Positions 1 to 8,206 of a stretch of 64,000 bases of DNA are shown here, in pieces. Origin of the DNA: DAORHV01 sp964448405 (GTDB lineage: Bacteria > Patescibacteriota > Gracilibacteria > Peribacterales > Peribacteraceae); contig CAYUVW010000001.1 in the NCBI GenBank assembly GCA_964448405.1, forward strand, positions 1-64,000, given 5' to 3'. How positions within the stretch are numbered: the first letter of the stretch is position 1; each line of letters starts with the position of its first letter. A program made the translations under genes and the position numbers. The notes beneath the pieces were generated by a model. It was not told where the DNA came from. It saw only the letters and a list, made by a program, of their open reading frames with translations, and searched no databases.

Positions 1-2
1 TC

Positions 3-350
3 GAGCCCGGCAAAAACCTGCGTGCAGGCGACACCGTAACGCTGGAGATGACGCCGGTCGAAACGTGGCCGGAGCCCAAGGTGCCTGCAGACTTGAAGAG
101 GGCACTCGCGGACAATCCGGCGGCGCTGGAGGTCTGGATGGACACCACACCCATGGCGCGTTGGGACTGGATCCGCTCCATCAAATCGACCAACAACCCC
201 GACACGCGCAAGAAGCGGATAGCGGTCGCTTGCGACAAGCTGAGAAAAGGCAATAAGCGGCAGTGTTGCTTCAACCGCAGCATGTGCACCGACCCCGAAG
301 TGTCGAAGGGCGGCGTGCTGCTCTCACCACAATCCTCCGCCGAGCTGTAG
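3..350 (+). CDS. YdeI/OmdA-family protein, C-terminal part (5' end outside window)
   Basis: The reading frame is open from the window edge to a TAG stop, so the gene is 5' truncated; 115 residues are visible. The first visible residues (EPGKNLRAGDTVTLEM) resemble the end of a DUF1905 beta-barrel. The rest resembles the C-terminal helical OmdA/YdeI domain: a PADL-KRAL-ADNPAALEVW segment, an RWDWIRSIKST helix and a basic RKKRI segment. This family is annotated as bacteriocin-protection or OmpD-associated, but its biochemical role is not established. The tail carries four cysteines (VACDK, QCCFN, SMCTD). The first in-frame ATG, at 48, lies inside the domain and is unlikely to be the real start. 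Confidence 0.75.
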   Translation, partial: EPGKNLRAGDTVTLEMTPVETWPEPKVPADLKRALADNPAALEVWMDTTPMARWDWIRSIKSTNNPDTRKKRIAVACDKLRKGNKRQCCFNRSMCTDPEVSKGGVLLSPQSSAEL

Positions 351-391
351 GAGCAACGCGGATGCGCGCTCGACCAGATCCAGTATTTGCT

Positions 392-1156
392 TCAGTGCGC
401 AGCAAAGAAATCCCACAGCAACTTCAGCACCGACACCACTACCACGATCACCAGCAGCTTCTTAATGTACGCATTCCCCTTCTTGGCGCCCGCTCCGGCA
501 CCCATCCAGCCGCCCCAACCGAAGCCGATACCCAGTGCCACAGCAGCCGGGTAGTCGATAGCACCCTTCGCAATGAAGACGATCGTGGCCGCAATACAGG
601 TGAATATGCCGATGATCCGGCTCAGTGCGGCCGCGTGCAACAGCGTGCTGCCGAATGCCACCAGGAGAATCGTCATCAACGTGCCGAAGGTGAACCCGAA
701 AAATCCGGCATACGTTCCGGCGAACATGGTGCACAGCGCTACGATTGCCAGATGCTTTTCGCGGTCGCGGCGCTGGCGCGTGCCCCAGTCTGGCTTGGTG
801 AGCAAGAACGCGAGCATGGATAAGATGACGAAGGCGAACAGCAGTCGCAACGTCTGGTCGCTGGCCGTACTGACGATCAGTGCTCCTGCCACCGATCCAA
901 CCGAACCGAATAATCCCAGGATGACGCCCTTGCGAATGTCTGCGCGTGAAATTTTTCCGTCGCGCCAGTAGCGCAACGCACTCATGGATTCCAATACGAT
1001 CGCCGCCGGGCGAGTCGTTGCCACGGCCATGAACGGCGAAAATCCGAACAGAATAAGAAGCGGCACGCTGATCAACCCCGCAGAGCCGACGGCCGCACCG
1101 TAGTAGCCGCCAGCAAAACCTCCGGCCACCAGTGTGAGCAGCATGGTGACGTTCAT
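392..1156 (-). CDS. TauE/SafE (DUF81) family membrane permease
   Basis: This 254-residue protein has about seven or eight hydrophobic segments and the two-half architecture of the TauE/SafE family, which exports sulfite or other small organosulfur anions. It has Gly-rich helices near the N-terminus (GGFAGGYYGAAVGSAG) and a matching one in the second half (AGTYAGFFGFTFGT). The ATG at 1156 is preferred over one eight codons upstream because it forms a TAATG overlap with the stop of the preceding gene, implying translational coupling. The substrate cannot be read from sequence. The family call is firm and the transport role is inferred. Confidence 0.85.
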   Translation of the reverse strand: MNVTMLLTLVAGGFAGGYYGAAVGSAGLISVPLLILFGFSPFMAVATTRPAAIVLESMSALRYWRDGKISRADIRKGVILGLFGSVGSVAGALIVSTASDQTLRLLFAFVILSMLAFLLTKPDWGTRQRRDREKHLAIVALCTMFAGTYAGFFGFTFGTLMTILLVAFGSTLLHAAALSRIIGIFTCIAATIVFIAKGAIDYPAAVALGIGFGWGGWMGAGAGAKKGNAYIKKLLVIVVVVSVLKLLWDFFAAH

Positions 1157-1410
1157 TATTCGTAGATGCACAGCGAGCACACTCCATTGTTTTCACAGGT
1201 GCTGGGTACGAACACGCCCGGAATAAATTCCGCACCGTCGAAGGACGCGCACCAGCAGTCGGCGTCGCTGCGGCAGCTGTCGGCAGGACCTGTGACGTGC
1301 GGCGGCATGGTCTCGGGTGCCATGCGACTGGCCACGTTCACCGCAAACAACAGCGATAACGCAACGATGACGACAATGGCTCCAGCCAGTCCTGCAACAG
1401 GCATCCGCAT
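1156..1410 (-). CDS. Small membrane-anchored Cys-rich protein, unknown function
   Basis: This 84-residue protein has one N-terminal hydrophobic segment (roughly residues 4-26) followed by an external domain. Its last 45 residues hold six cysteines (CRSDADCWC, STCENNGVC, LCIYE). The pattern resembles a small disulfide- or metal-stabilised module of the 'C-x(5)-C-x-C' type. A TAAGCT hexamer with a TGG extension lies exactly 6 bases before the ATG at 1410, so that start is preferred over a TTG two codons upstream. Its stop overlaps the start of the TauE-like permease, so the pair is probably co-expressed. I do not recognise a family. Confidence 0.65.
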   Translation of the reverse strand: MRMPVAGLAGAIVVIVALSLLFAVNVASRMAPETMPPHVTGPADSCRSDADCWCASFDGAEFIPGVFVPSTCENNGVCSLCIYE

Positions 1411-1416
1411 GTACAA

Positions 1417-1422
1417 AGCTTA
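1417..1422 (-). promoter_or_regulatory. Extended -10 (TGG-TAAGCT), leaderless start
   Basis: Read on the minus strand, TAAGCT preceded by TGG ends 6 bases before the ATG at 1410. The predicted +1 coincides with the start codon. Confidence 0.5.
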
Positions 1423-1439
1423 CCACGGGTCCGGGGGTG

Positions 1440-1445
1440 TATACT
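1440..1445 (+). promoter_or_regulatory. -10 element TATACT, leaderless start
   Basis: TATACT is followed by six bases (GCCGCC) and then the ATG at 1452, so the predicted transcript starts on the start codon. No Shine-Dalgarno sequence is present. Confidence 0.6.
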
Positions 1446-1451
1446 GCCGCC

Positions 1452-3143
1452 ATGATCAACCGCAAATTTTTGGCCGCCACAGCCCTTTTCGCCATTCCGT
1501 TCACAGCCTTCGCGCTGGATTTCACCCGCAGTCATCTGCCGTATACCGACGTGGATCCATCCACGCCGGAGTCGGCGGCAATCAGCATGCTCACTGCCGA
1601 AGAGGTGGTGCGCGGCTACGACGACGGCACGTTCCGCCCCGAACGACGGCTGAATCGCGCCGAATTCCTGAAGATCGTCATTCAAACGGCATACTCCAAT
1701 TTTCTGGACGCCTACATCGGTCCCGATACGTCGTGTTTTACCGATGTACCTTTGGATGCATGGTTCATGCCCTACGCATGTTTCGGTGAAGAACACGACA
1801 TCGTCAGCGGTTACCCCGATGCCAAACTTCCGAAAGATCAGTGGCCGTTGAAGCCCGAGCGGAACGTGAACTATGCCGAAGCGCTGAAAATTCTTGCCCA
1901 GCTGTACGAGTATCAATTGAGCGAGGCGCCCGGTGACCAGTGGTACACGCCGTACTACCGCGCCGCACTGGAGCACGGTACGGCGTTGTCGGCGAATCTG
2001 CCGTTCGATACCGAGCTCACGCGCGGTCAAATGGCGCGTCTTGCAGCCGCCTTTCTCGCGGAGTCGCAGGGGCAACTGAAGAATTATCGCCTGGCCGAAC
2101 GCGGTGAATACGTCGCGTCATCATCAAGCAGCGCCAGCAGCGTGGCATCGTCCGTATCGTCGCAGGCCTCTTCTTCTTCGGCCATGTCTTCGTCACTCTC
2201 TTCCTCAACTTCATCATCACTCGGATTCACACTGCCGTCCGTCAGTCACTTCCTTATCGCCGGCCGTACCTCGGATGCGATTGCCGACGGCACCATCCGT
2301 GCCGCCGAAGACGCGCACTTGCGCGCCGTCGAAGTCACGTTGTACCAGGAAGTAACGGCACTCGATGTCCTTGAGCTGGTCAATGAACAGGGCATTGTAA
2401 TTGCAACGCTGCGCCAGCGTCTGAACAACACACCGTCCGACTACAAGCAGTATTACGAGGTGCAATTGGCCCCCGAACTGGGGTATGCCATTCCAGCCAA
2501 CACCGACGTAAAACTCATCGTTCGCGCCGTTATCCGTACACCTGAAAACAATGGTTCCTCGGAGCGGCTGTTGCAGGTGCGCAGCTTTAAAGTCTCCTTG
2601 CTCGGCGATGCCAGCAATACCTCCATCAGCCTGAACATTCTCGGTCCGTATCCCAAACATCAGACAGCCTTCGGACGTATCACGACTGTCGGCTCTTCCA
2701 GCCCGACGACTGCGCCCATCGCTTCGGGCACCGGCCTGAATCTTGGCACATTCACCTTCGCAGGCGATGCCATTGCCGGTAGGTCGCTGAGCATCACCGA
2801 TTTGATTTTCACGTTGCAACGTACGGGCACCGTGGACCTGAAAAACATCCGCGTGAATCAACCGGGCGCCGCCGTCAGCACGACGTGTTCGCTCGGCTTG
2901 GACGGCATTACGTGCGGCAACATTGCAGCCGCCGTCGGCCAAATTCCACCAGGAAACACCTTGTCATTGGAGCTACGGGCCGATGTCACGGTTACCGGTG
3001 GTGCCGCCAGCCTGGAAGTCGATTTGCAGCAACACGGTTCGCCCGAGGAGCTGGGCAGCGTGTGGTGGACAGATCAATCCGGACGCTTTAAGTGGGTCGA
3101 AAGCAGCGCGTCCACGCTCGCGCGCGGTACAAGGTTCCAGTAA
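1452..3143 (+). CDS. Secreted S-layer-homology (SLH) domain protein
   Basis: This 563-residue protein has a signal peptide (basic MINRK, hydrophobic core, cleavage near AFA-LD). Three SLH modules follow at roughly residues 25-75, 90-145 and 150-200, with typical signatures such as VVRGYDDGTFRPERRLNRAEF and a repeated RGQMARLAA-like end. SLH modules bind secondary cell-wall polymers, so the protein is probably held at the cell surface. A Ser/Ala-rich linker (about residues 215-245) leads to an approximately 310-residue beta-rich C-terminal region with no recognised enzyme motif. The ATG at 1452 is chosen because TATACT lies exactly 6 bases upstream; an earlier in-frame ATG overlaps that promoter. 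Confidence 0.85.
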   Translation: MINRKFLAATALFAIPFTAFALDFTRSHLPYTDVDPSTPESAAISMLTAEEVVRGYDDGTFRPERRLNRAEFLKIVIQTAYSNFLDAYIGPDTSCFTDVPLDAWFMPYACFGEEHDIVSGYPDAKLPKDQWPLKPERNVNYAEALKILAQLYEYQLSEAPGDQWYTPYYRAALEHGTALSANLPFDTELTRGQMARLAAAFLAESQGQLKNYRLAERGEYVASSSSSASSVASSVSSQASSSSAMSSSLSSSTSSSLGFTLPSVSHFLIAGRTSDAIADGTIRAAEDAHLRAVEVTLYQEVTALDVLELVNEQGIVIATLRQRLNNTPSDYKQYYEVQLAPELGYAIPANTDVKLIVRAVIRTPENNGSSERLLQVRSFKVSLLGDASNTSISLNILGPYPKHQTAFGRITTVGSSSPTTAPIASGTGLNLGTFTFAGDAIAGRSLSITDLIFTLQRTGTVDLKNIRVNQPGAAVSTTCSLGLDGITCGNIAAAVGQIPPGNTLSLELRADVTVTGGAASLEVDLQQHGSPEELGSVWWTDQSGRFKWVESSASTLARGTRFQ

Positions 3144-3152
3144 TCCGTTCAC

Positions 3153-3179
3153 AAAAAACCCTCCGGTAACACCGGAGGG
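3153..3179 (-). terminator. Rho-independent terminator for the small minus-strand gene
   Basis: A perfect 9-bp stem (CCCTCCGGT / ACCGGAGGG, loop AAC) is flanked by six A residues on the plus strand. Read on the minus strand this is a hairpin followed by TTTTTT. It lies 36 bases past the stop of the 37-residue peptide gene and also separates it from the SLH gene arriving from the left. Confidence 0.85.
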
Positions 3180-3214
3180 ATTGTGTACGGCGGTAGAGAG
3201 ATCGTCTTGTTCGC

Positions 3215-3328
3215 TTAGAACATCGCGCGGACGACGATCAAGAATGCGCAAGCGAATACGGCCCAGAGGAGACTGAGTGCGATCATTTTCTCCTTGGTCT
3301 GCTTGTCCATGTGGTGACGCTGGAACAT
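3215..3328 (-). CDS. 37-residue single-pass membrane peptide
   Basis: A short reading frame (MFQRHHMDKQTKEKM, then one hydrophobic helix ALSLLWAVFACAFLIVV, ending RAMF) encodes a 37-residue peptide with a basic N-terminus and one membrane span. The gene has its own promoter (TTGCAG-17-TACAAT at 3356-3384) and its own terminator (3153-3179), so the transcription unit is complete and nothing else fits inside it. Start could also be the internal ATG giving MDKQTKEKM. Function is unknown; size and topology fit small membrane stress or regulatory peptides, but this is only analogy. Confidence 0.6.
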   Translation of the reverse strand: MFQRHHMDKQTKEKMIALSLLWAVFACAFLIVVRAMF

Positions 3329-3355
3329 ATGTGTATTGGAAGAGTTATTAGTCAC

Positions 3356-3384
3356 ATTGTACACTAAAATTGACATTTCTGCAA
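3356..3384 (-). promoter_or_regulatory. Sigma70-type promoter TTGCAG-17-TACAAT
   Basis: On the minus strand a TTGCAG -35 box (3379-3384) is spaced 17 bp from a TACAAT -10 box (3356-3361). The predicted start is about 20 bases before the ATG of the 37-residue membrane peptide. Confidence 0.7.
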
Positions 3385-3406
3385 CCTGGTTCCAGAGGGG
3401 TTTGGC

Positions 3407-4249
3407 TTAGGCCAGGGCTCTCTTGAGGTCTGTGGCCATTGCTTCTGCAGCCTTTCCAGCCGCTTGCTGCCAATCCTGCTTTGCCGAGGCATAAATGATT
3501 CCGCGTGCGGAGTTCACGACTGCGCCGGTGCCGTCGGGCAAGAAGCCGAACTTTGAATCATCGGCGGTACCGCCTTGCGCGCCATAACCGGGAATCAAGA
3601 ACGGAACATGCGGCATGAGCGTGCGCAGGTATTTCAGTTCCTCCGGATACGTGGCGCCAACCACCGCACCGACACTGGAAAGATTGCGCACGCCTATTTT
3701 CTGTGCGGCCCAGCTTTCCACCAACTGCGCCAAGTGCTCATGGACGCTTTCGTCACCGGCCGGCAAATCCTGCAGCTCACCCGAACTCTCGTTGCTCGTT
3801 TTCACCAGCACGTAGATTCCCTTCCCGTTCGCCTCGCAACGTTTGATGAACGGCACGACGCCGTCCGAACCCAGGTACGGCGAAATCGTCAGTGCATCGA
3901 ACGGTTTGTCGGCGCCCAAGTACGCGTCGGCGTACGCGTCGCACGTTGAACCGATGTCATTGCGCTTGCCGTCGGCAATCACCAACAAGCCGGTCTTCTG
4001 CGCGTAGGCGGACACTTCGTACAGCGCCTTCATGCCTTCCCATCCCAACAATTCGAAGTACGCCAACTGTGGCTTCACTGCGCAGGCAGTTTCTTTCACC
4101 GCATCAATAATGCCTTTGCAGAATGTCGTTACGCCGGCGATATCCTTCGTCATGCCACTCGGCAGTTTGTCGAGCATTGGGTCCAAGCCAACGCACACGG
4201 GTGAAGTTGCTTCGATGCGTTCTTGAAGACGGTCGGCGTAGTGCTGCAT
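3407..4249 (-). CDS. pyrF: Orotidine-5'-phosphate decarboxylase
   Basis: This 280-residue enzyme converts OMP to UMP, the last step of de novo pyrimidine synthesis. It matches the long (type 2, mycobacterial-like) PyrF subfamily: CVGLDPMLDKLP near the N-terminus, the catalytic Lys-Asp motif ADGKRNDIGST near residue 95, TISPYLGSD, and a phosphate-binding IPGYGAQGG near residue 220. A TATGCT hexamer with a TGG extension sits 8 bases before the ATG. No other pyrimidine genes adjoin it; the next gene on the strand, 24 bases upstream, is the ComM-like ATPase. Confidence 0.95.
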   Translation of the reverse strand: MQHYADRLQERIEATSPVCVGLDPMLDKLPSGMTKDIAGVTTFCKGIIDAVKETACAVKPQLAYFELLGWEGMKALYEVSAYAQKTGLLVIADGKRNDIGSTCDAYADAYLGADKPFDALTISPYLGSDGVVPFIKRCEANGKGIYVLVKTSNESSGELQDLPAGDESVHEHLAQLVESWAAQKIGVRNLSSVGAVVGATYPEELKYLRTLMPHVPFLIPGYGAQGGTADDSKFGFLPDGTGAVVNSARGIIYASAKQDWQQAAGKAAEAMATDLKRALA

Positions 4250-4272
4250 ATGCGCGCAGCATACCAGACGCG

Positions 4273-5778
4273 CTACACCCCCACCGACTGGCGGTACTGC
4301 AGTGCCTCGGCGACGTGGGCCATTTGGATGTGGTCGCTGTCGGCTAAGTCGGCGATGGTACGGGCAACTTTAATCGTGCGATGGTAACTGCGGGCCGAAA
4401 GCTTCAGCCGCGCGGCGGCTTGTTTGAGCAGTGCTTCGCTGCGGTCATCCAACGGACACAGGAGGTCCAACTCTTTCACACCCATTTCTTTGTTGGTCGA
4501 CATTGGAAGGTCTTTGAACCGAATGGCCTGACGTTCGCGCGCACCTTGTACCCGCTTGCGGATGACGGCACTGGTCTCGGATGCGTTCTCTCCTTTGCGA
4601 CGCAGGTCCTCTATATCCACCGGTTGCACGTCGATGGTCAGGTCGATCCGATCCAACAACGGCGCACTGATTCTTTTTCGCATGCGCTCCATGGACGACG
4701 ACGAAAACTGCGGCGGATTCATGGCCGCCACTAAAATCACGTCGGCCGGAAACGTCACGGTTCCTTGCGCGCGGTTGATGGTGATTTTCCTGTCCTCCAA
4801 CGGTTGTCGCAACACTTCTAAAACTTGTGGCGGAAATTCAGCCAATTCATCCAAGAACAACACGCCTCGGTGCGCGAGCGAAATTTCGCCCGGTGCGGGG
4901 TGTGTTCCGCCACCCACGATGGCCACTCCGCTGGCGGTGTGGTGTACGGTGCGGATCGGTCGTTGGCGGATGAGCGGTGTGTCGGCAGGCAGCAAATTGG
5001 CGACCGAATAAATGCCGGTGACTTCCAGTGCTTCGTCGGTGGAGAGCGGTGGCAAAATGGTGCGAAGTGCATTGGCGAGGAGCGTCTTGCCCGACCCCGG
5101 CGCACCGGACAGCAGCACGTTGTGTCCGCCTGCGGCGGCGATTTCCAGTGCGCGTTTGGCCTGGGCTTGTCCGCGCACGTCGGCGAAGTCCACCACGTTG
5201 CCGCCGGCCGCGTGCGGTGCGTCGGGCGAGGATGCAATGGCAGGGATTTCTTTGGTGCCGGACAGGTACGCCACGACGTCGCAGAGGTTGTGGGCGGCGA
5301 TCACCCGGATGCCCGGAACCAACGCCGCCTCGGGCCCGTTGGCATGCGGCACGACCACCGTGCTGAGTCCTAACGCGCGACAGGCAAGTACAGACGACAG
5401 GACACCGCTGACGTGCCGGAGGGCTCCGTCGAAGGCTAACTCGCCTAACACTGCAGTGGCCTTTAACAGGCTTTCTGGCAAAGAGATGACGTCATTACTT
5501 TGCAAAATGCCAAGTGCGATTGCCAGATCGTAGCGTGTTCCAACCTTCCTGATATGTGCCGGTGCGAGGTTCACGTTCGTCACCCGGCCCATGGGGATTT
5601 TGTACCCCGATGCCTTCATGGCCATCATGACTCTTTGCTTGCTTTCCTGGACGGCGGCGTCGCCTAAACCGACGATGAGAAACTTTGGTTCGCCGGCAGT
5701 CGGAATCACGCCGATTTCCACGTGGACCGGTACTGCGCCGACACCGTGGGTCGCGAAGGAAGTGAGCTGCGTAAGCAT
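4273..5778 (-). CDS. comM: YifB/ComM-family AAA+ ATPase (Mg-chelatase-like)
   Basis: This is a 501-residue homologue of ComM/YifB, a hexameric helicase linked to branch migration in natural transformation. The order is standard: an N-terminal Lon-protease-like S5 fold domain (MLTQLTSFATHGVGAVPVHVE... GLGDAAVQESK), Walker A GAPGSGKT near residue 227, Walker B GVLFLDELAEF near 300, and a C-terminal Mg-chelatase helical domain (SARSYHRTIKVARTIADL). The ATG at 5778 is chosen because family members begin exactly at this MLTQL-like segment; an upstream in-frame extension would run into the divergent yraN gene. ComM is usually found in competent bacteria, so DNA uptake is possible here. Confidence 0.93.
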   Translation of the reverse strand: MLTQLTSFATHGVGAVPVHVEIGVIPTAGEPKFLIVGLGDAAVQESKQRVMMAMKASGYKIPMGRVTNVNLAPAHIRKVGTRYDLAIALGILQSNDVISLPESLLKATAVLGELAFDGALRHVSGVLSSVLACRALGLSTVVVPHANGPEAALVPGIRVIAAHNLCDVVAYLSGTKEIPAIASSPDAPHAAGGNVVDFADVRGQAQAKRALEIAAAGGHNVLLSGAPGSGKTLLANALRTILPPLSTDEALEVTGIYSVANLLPADTPLIRQRPIRTVHHTASGVAIVGGGTHPAPGEISLAHRGVLFLDELAEFPPQVLEVLRQPLEDRKITINRAQGTVTFPADVILVAAMNPPQFSSSSMERMRKRISAPLLDRIDLTIDVQPVDIEDLRRKGENASETSAVIRKRVQGARERQAIRFKDLPMSTNKEMGVKELDLLCPLDDRSEALLKQAAARLKLSARSYHRTIKVARTIADLADSDHIQMAHVAEALQYRQSVGV

Positions 5779-5881
5779 GGGGAGGCTTGGGAAGAAAAAG
5801 ATGAACAGGAGGTGTCCGTACGTAGAGTGTACTTTCGTACACCCATATGCAAGGATGTCCGGCAGACAGTATTTCTCGAAT

Positions 5882-6286
5882 ATGTTCCCGTTATCTCCCC
5901 TGCCAACGGCCAGTGCTCCGGCGCACCTGCGTCTGGGGCAACGCGGCGAAGACATTGCTGCAGCGTATCTGCAGTCGAATGGATATGACGTCCGCGAACG
6001 CAATGTTCGGCTCGGACGCGACGAGTTGGATGTGGTCGCCTACGACCCGCGCGAGAAGATGATGGTCTTCGTGGAAGTGAAGACACGCAGTCGGCATTCG
6101 GCGGCCTATCCGATTCACACCGCCATGACCGCTCACAAACGACGCACGCTGCGTCGGGCGATTGATCTGTGGATTACCCGCCATGCGTACGACGGAGCGG
6201 GCAGAATCGACCTTCTGTGCGTTTGTGAAGACCGTGTAATCCAGCATTTGGTGGATATTGGCTCGGAATGGATCACCGACATATGA
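5882..6286 (+). CDS. yraN: YraN (UPF0102) family, endonuclease-like protein
   Basis: This 134-residue protein has the YraN core: LGQRGEDIAAAYLQ, RLGRDELDVVAYD and VFVEVKTRS. The latter two supply the acidic and Lys residues of a PD-(D/E)XK nuclease-like fold. The family is often encoded next to DNA-processing genes, and the divergently transcribed comM homologue 103 bases away fits that pattern. The ATG at 5882 gives a normal family length with a short N-terminal extension. The biochemical role in the cell is not established. Confidence 0.9.
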   Translation: MFPLSPLPTASAPAHLRLGQRGEDIAAAYLQSNGYDVRERNVRLGRDELDVVAYDPREKMMVFVEVKTRSRHSAAYPIHTAMTAHKRRTLRRAIDLWITRHAYDGAGRIDLLCVCEDRVIQHLVDIGSEWITDI

Positions 6287-6353
6287 AAACGTATCAGACA
6301 ATATTCTTACAATTCGTCTTCTATCAATCGCTGCAAAAGATGATGTTATGTGG

Positions 6354-6359
6354 TATGCT
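6354..6359 (+). promoter_or_regulatory. Extended -10 (TGG-TATGCT) upstream of the DUF4215 gene
   Basis: TATGCT preceded by TGG lies 11 bases upstream of a CTG codon at 6371 and 56 bases upstream of the first ATG (6416). A weak CTGCAA -35-like hexamer sits 17 bp further upstream. The spacing favours initiation at the CTG, which would restore a basic signal-peptide N-region. Confidence 0.45.
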
Positions 6360-6415
6360 GATATGATTTTCTGAAACCCACACTGAACACCACAAAAAAC
6401 AAAATTCTCGGCGTC

Positions 6416-8206
6416 ATGGCTACCGTCACCTTGGTGGCGCTCATCGCCATGGGCTGGATCGCTAACCGCGGTACCTCGCACGCACAGAGCGACGAAGTGT
6501 GCGGCAACGACATTGTGGATGCCGGCGAGCAATGCGACGACGGCAACCTGACGACCGGCGACGGTTGCAGCGCCTACTGCTTGCATGAAGTGTGTGGCAA
6601 CGGAGTGACCGACATCGCAGAGCAATGCGACGACGGCAACCTCATCGGCGGCGACGGCTGCGGAACGCTCTGTACGATTGAATTCTGTGGCGATGGAAGC
6701 GTGCAATCGCCTGAAACCTGTGAAGACGGCAACAACGTTTCCGGCGACGGCTGTTCGAGTACATGCCAGCTGGAAACAGATGTCCCCTTGAATGCCGACT
6801 TACTGCCGGACGACACCGCATCGTCTGCAAGCACCGATCAAGCCGTACCCACCGAAGTCGTTGAGACGCAGCAACAGCCCGCTGCTCCTGCGATTCCGTT
6901 GCATGTGCTGCAAACGGCAGTCGCGGCAGCAGCTTCGAATACCTTCATTCGCACACCCGAAGGCGAAGCGTACGCCGGCTACTTCGAAGCCGATGAACAA
7001 GAGGCTCTGAAAGACATTCTTCGTGCGTTGCGCGATCGTCGTGCGCTCACGCCGGAGCAGCGCGAACGCGCCGATAAATTCGCCGGTGATCTCGGCTTGT
7101 CCAAGTTCGCCGAGCGCGATCGTTACAACGATATGCTCGCACGTCTGATTGCAACCACCATCAGTGAAGGCGTCATTTCCGAACAGGCAATCGACCAGGC
7201 AAAGCTGACCGGAGATCCCACTGCAATCACCGAGGAATTGCGCAAAGTGACGAAGGTCATGCCTGCGGAAACTCTGCAGAGTGAGACGCTCTCACTCGTC
7301 GGTGAGCTGCAGCGCCAAGGCGTTGTCATCGATGGATTGTCGACTGAAAAAATCGTTGAAATGATCGGCGAAAACAAGCGTCCGGTCGAATTGTTCGAGG
7401 CAATCGTGGAAGTAAAAGAGCGCGTTGAAAAGGCCGCAACGCCAGATGTGCAGGCATCGTATGAAGATATTTTGCAGAATGTCAGCAACCTTCGCATGGT
7501 GCTTCCGGTGCTCGAGCGCGAGTACGGTATCGACCGCGAGAAGGTCGAAGCACAACTCTCTGCACTGGAAACCACCGTTGCAACCGCCACTCCGCAGCAA
7601 GCCAGGGAAGTGGTGGATGCCATCAACAAGCTGACTGTTTCCATTCAGCGTGATCGCAAGATCGACAAGAAGGCATTGGAGAACATCGATGATCAAGCCG
7701 CGGAGAAATACCTGCAGCGCTTTGCAGGAGTCGCGCAGCAGGCCAACCCGCTCACGGCAGGCCTTGTTCCCGGCCAGACCGCCGAGTCGGTGAATCCGGG
7801 CGACATGTTGCGTACCGTAGAGGCCGCATCGCGCCAGGCTCCGCTGATGCAGCGCAAAGCATTTGCCGGCCAGGATGTCGAGGCGCAGAAAACGTCGTTG
7901 ATCCAATACATCTACTCGCAGCCGGACATCATGCGCTTGCGCGCACTGCTGCAAGAAGGTGATCACAGCGACCTCGACCGACGCGAACTCGATTTGCGTG
8001 AGTCCATTGATCGTATCGGTGAATTGGATGTTCCCGACGACACCTGTGATGACAACATGCTTGCTGCTACGCGTTGTGTCGACGAGTACACGCAATGGCT
8101 GCAGCAGGCCGTCCGTGACCGCAGTGCACTTTCGCGCGTCGGTGGATACCTGGAAGACTTAGGCGCCGTCGATTTGTTCCACCAGTACTTTGATACCGCG
8201 CAATGA
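6416..8206 (+). CDS. Secreted protein with three DUF4215 Cys-rich repeats and a long helical region
   Basis: Three tandem Cys-rich repeats (about residues 28-122; each C-G-(N/D)-x...E-x-C-(D/E)-D-G-N...G-D-G-C-x-x-x-C) match the DUF4215/Myxococcus Cys-rich repeat family found in exported proteins. A roughly 470-residue, mostly alpha-helical region with no recognised domain follows. The visible N-terminus (MATVTLVALIAMGW...) is a signal-peptide core without positive charges. An in-frame CTG at 6371 would add 15 residues including KNK and complete the signal peptide, so the true start may be 6371. The stop overlaps the next ATG (ATGA), tying it to the sigma-like membrane protein. Function unknown. 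Confidence 0.75.
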   Translation: MATVTLVALIAMGWIANRGTSHAQSDEVCGNDIVDAGEQCDDGNLTTGDGCSAYCLHEVCGNGVTDIAEQCDDGNLIGGDGCGTLCTIEFCGDGSVQSPETCEDGNNVSGDGCSSTCQLETDVPLNADLLPDDTASSASTDQAVPTEVVETQQQPAAPAIPLHVLQTAVAAAASNTFIRTPEGEAYAGYFEADEQEALKDILRALRDRRALTPEQRERADKFAGDLGLSKFAERDRYNDMLARLIATTISEGVISEQAIDQAKLTGDPTAITEELRKVTKVMPAETLQSETLSLVGELQRQGVVIDGLSTEKIVEMIGENKRPVELFEAIVEVKERVEKAATPDVQASYEDILQNVSNLRMVLPVLEREYGIDREKVEAQLSALETTVATATPQQAREVVDAINKLTVSIQRDRKIDKKALENIDDQAAEKYLQRFAGVAQQANPLTAGLVPGQTAESVNPGDMLRTVEAASRQAPLMQRKAFAGQDVEAQKTSLIQYIYSQPDIMRLRALLQEGDHSDLDRRELDLRESIDRIGELDVPDDTCDDNMLAATRCVDEYTQWLQQAVRDRSALSRVGGYLEDLGAVDLFHQYFDTAQ

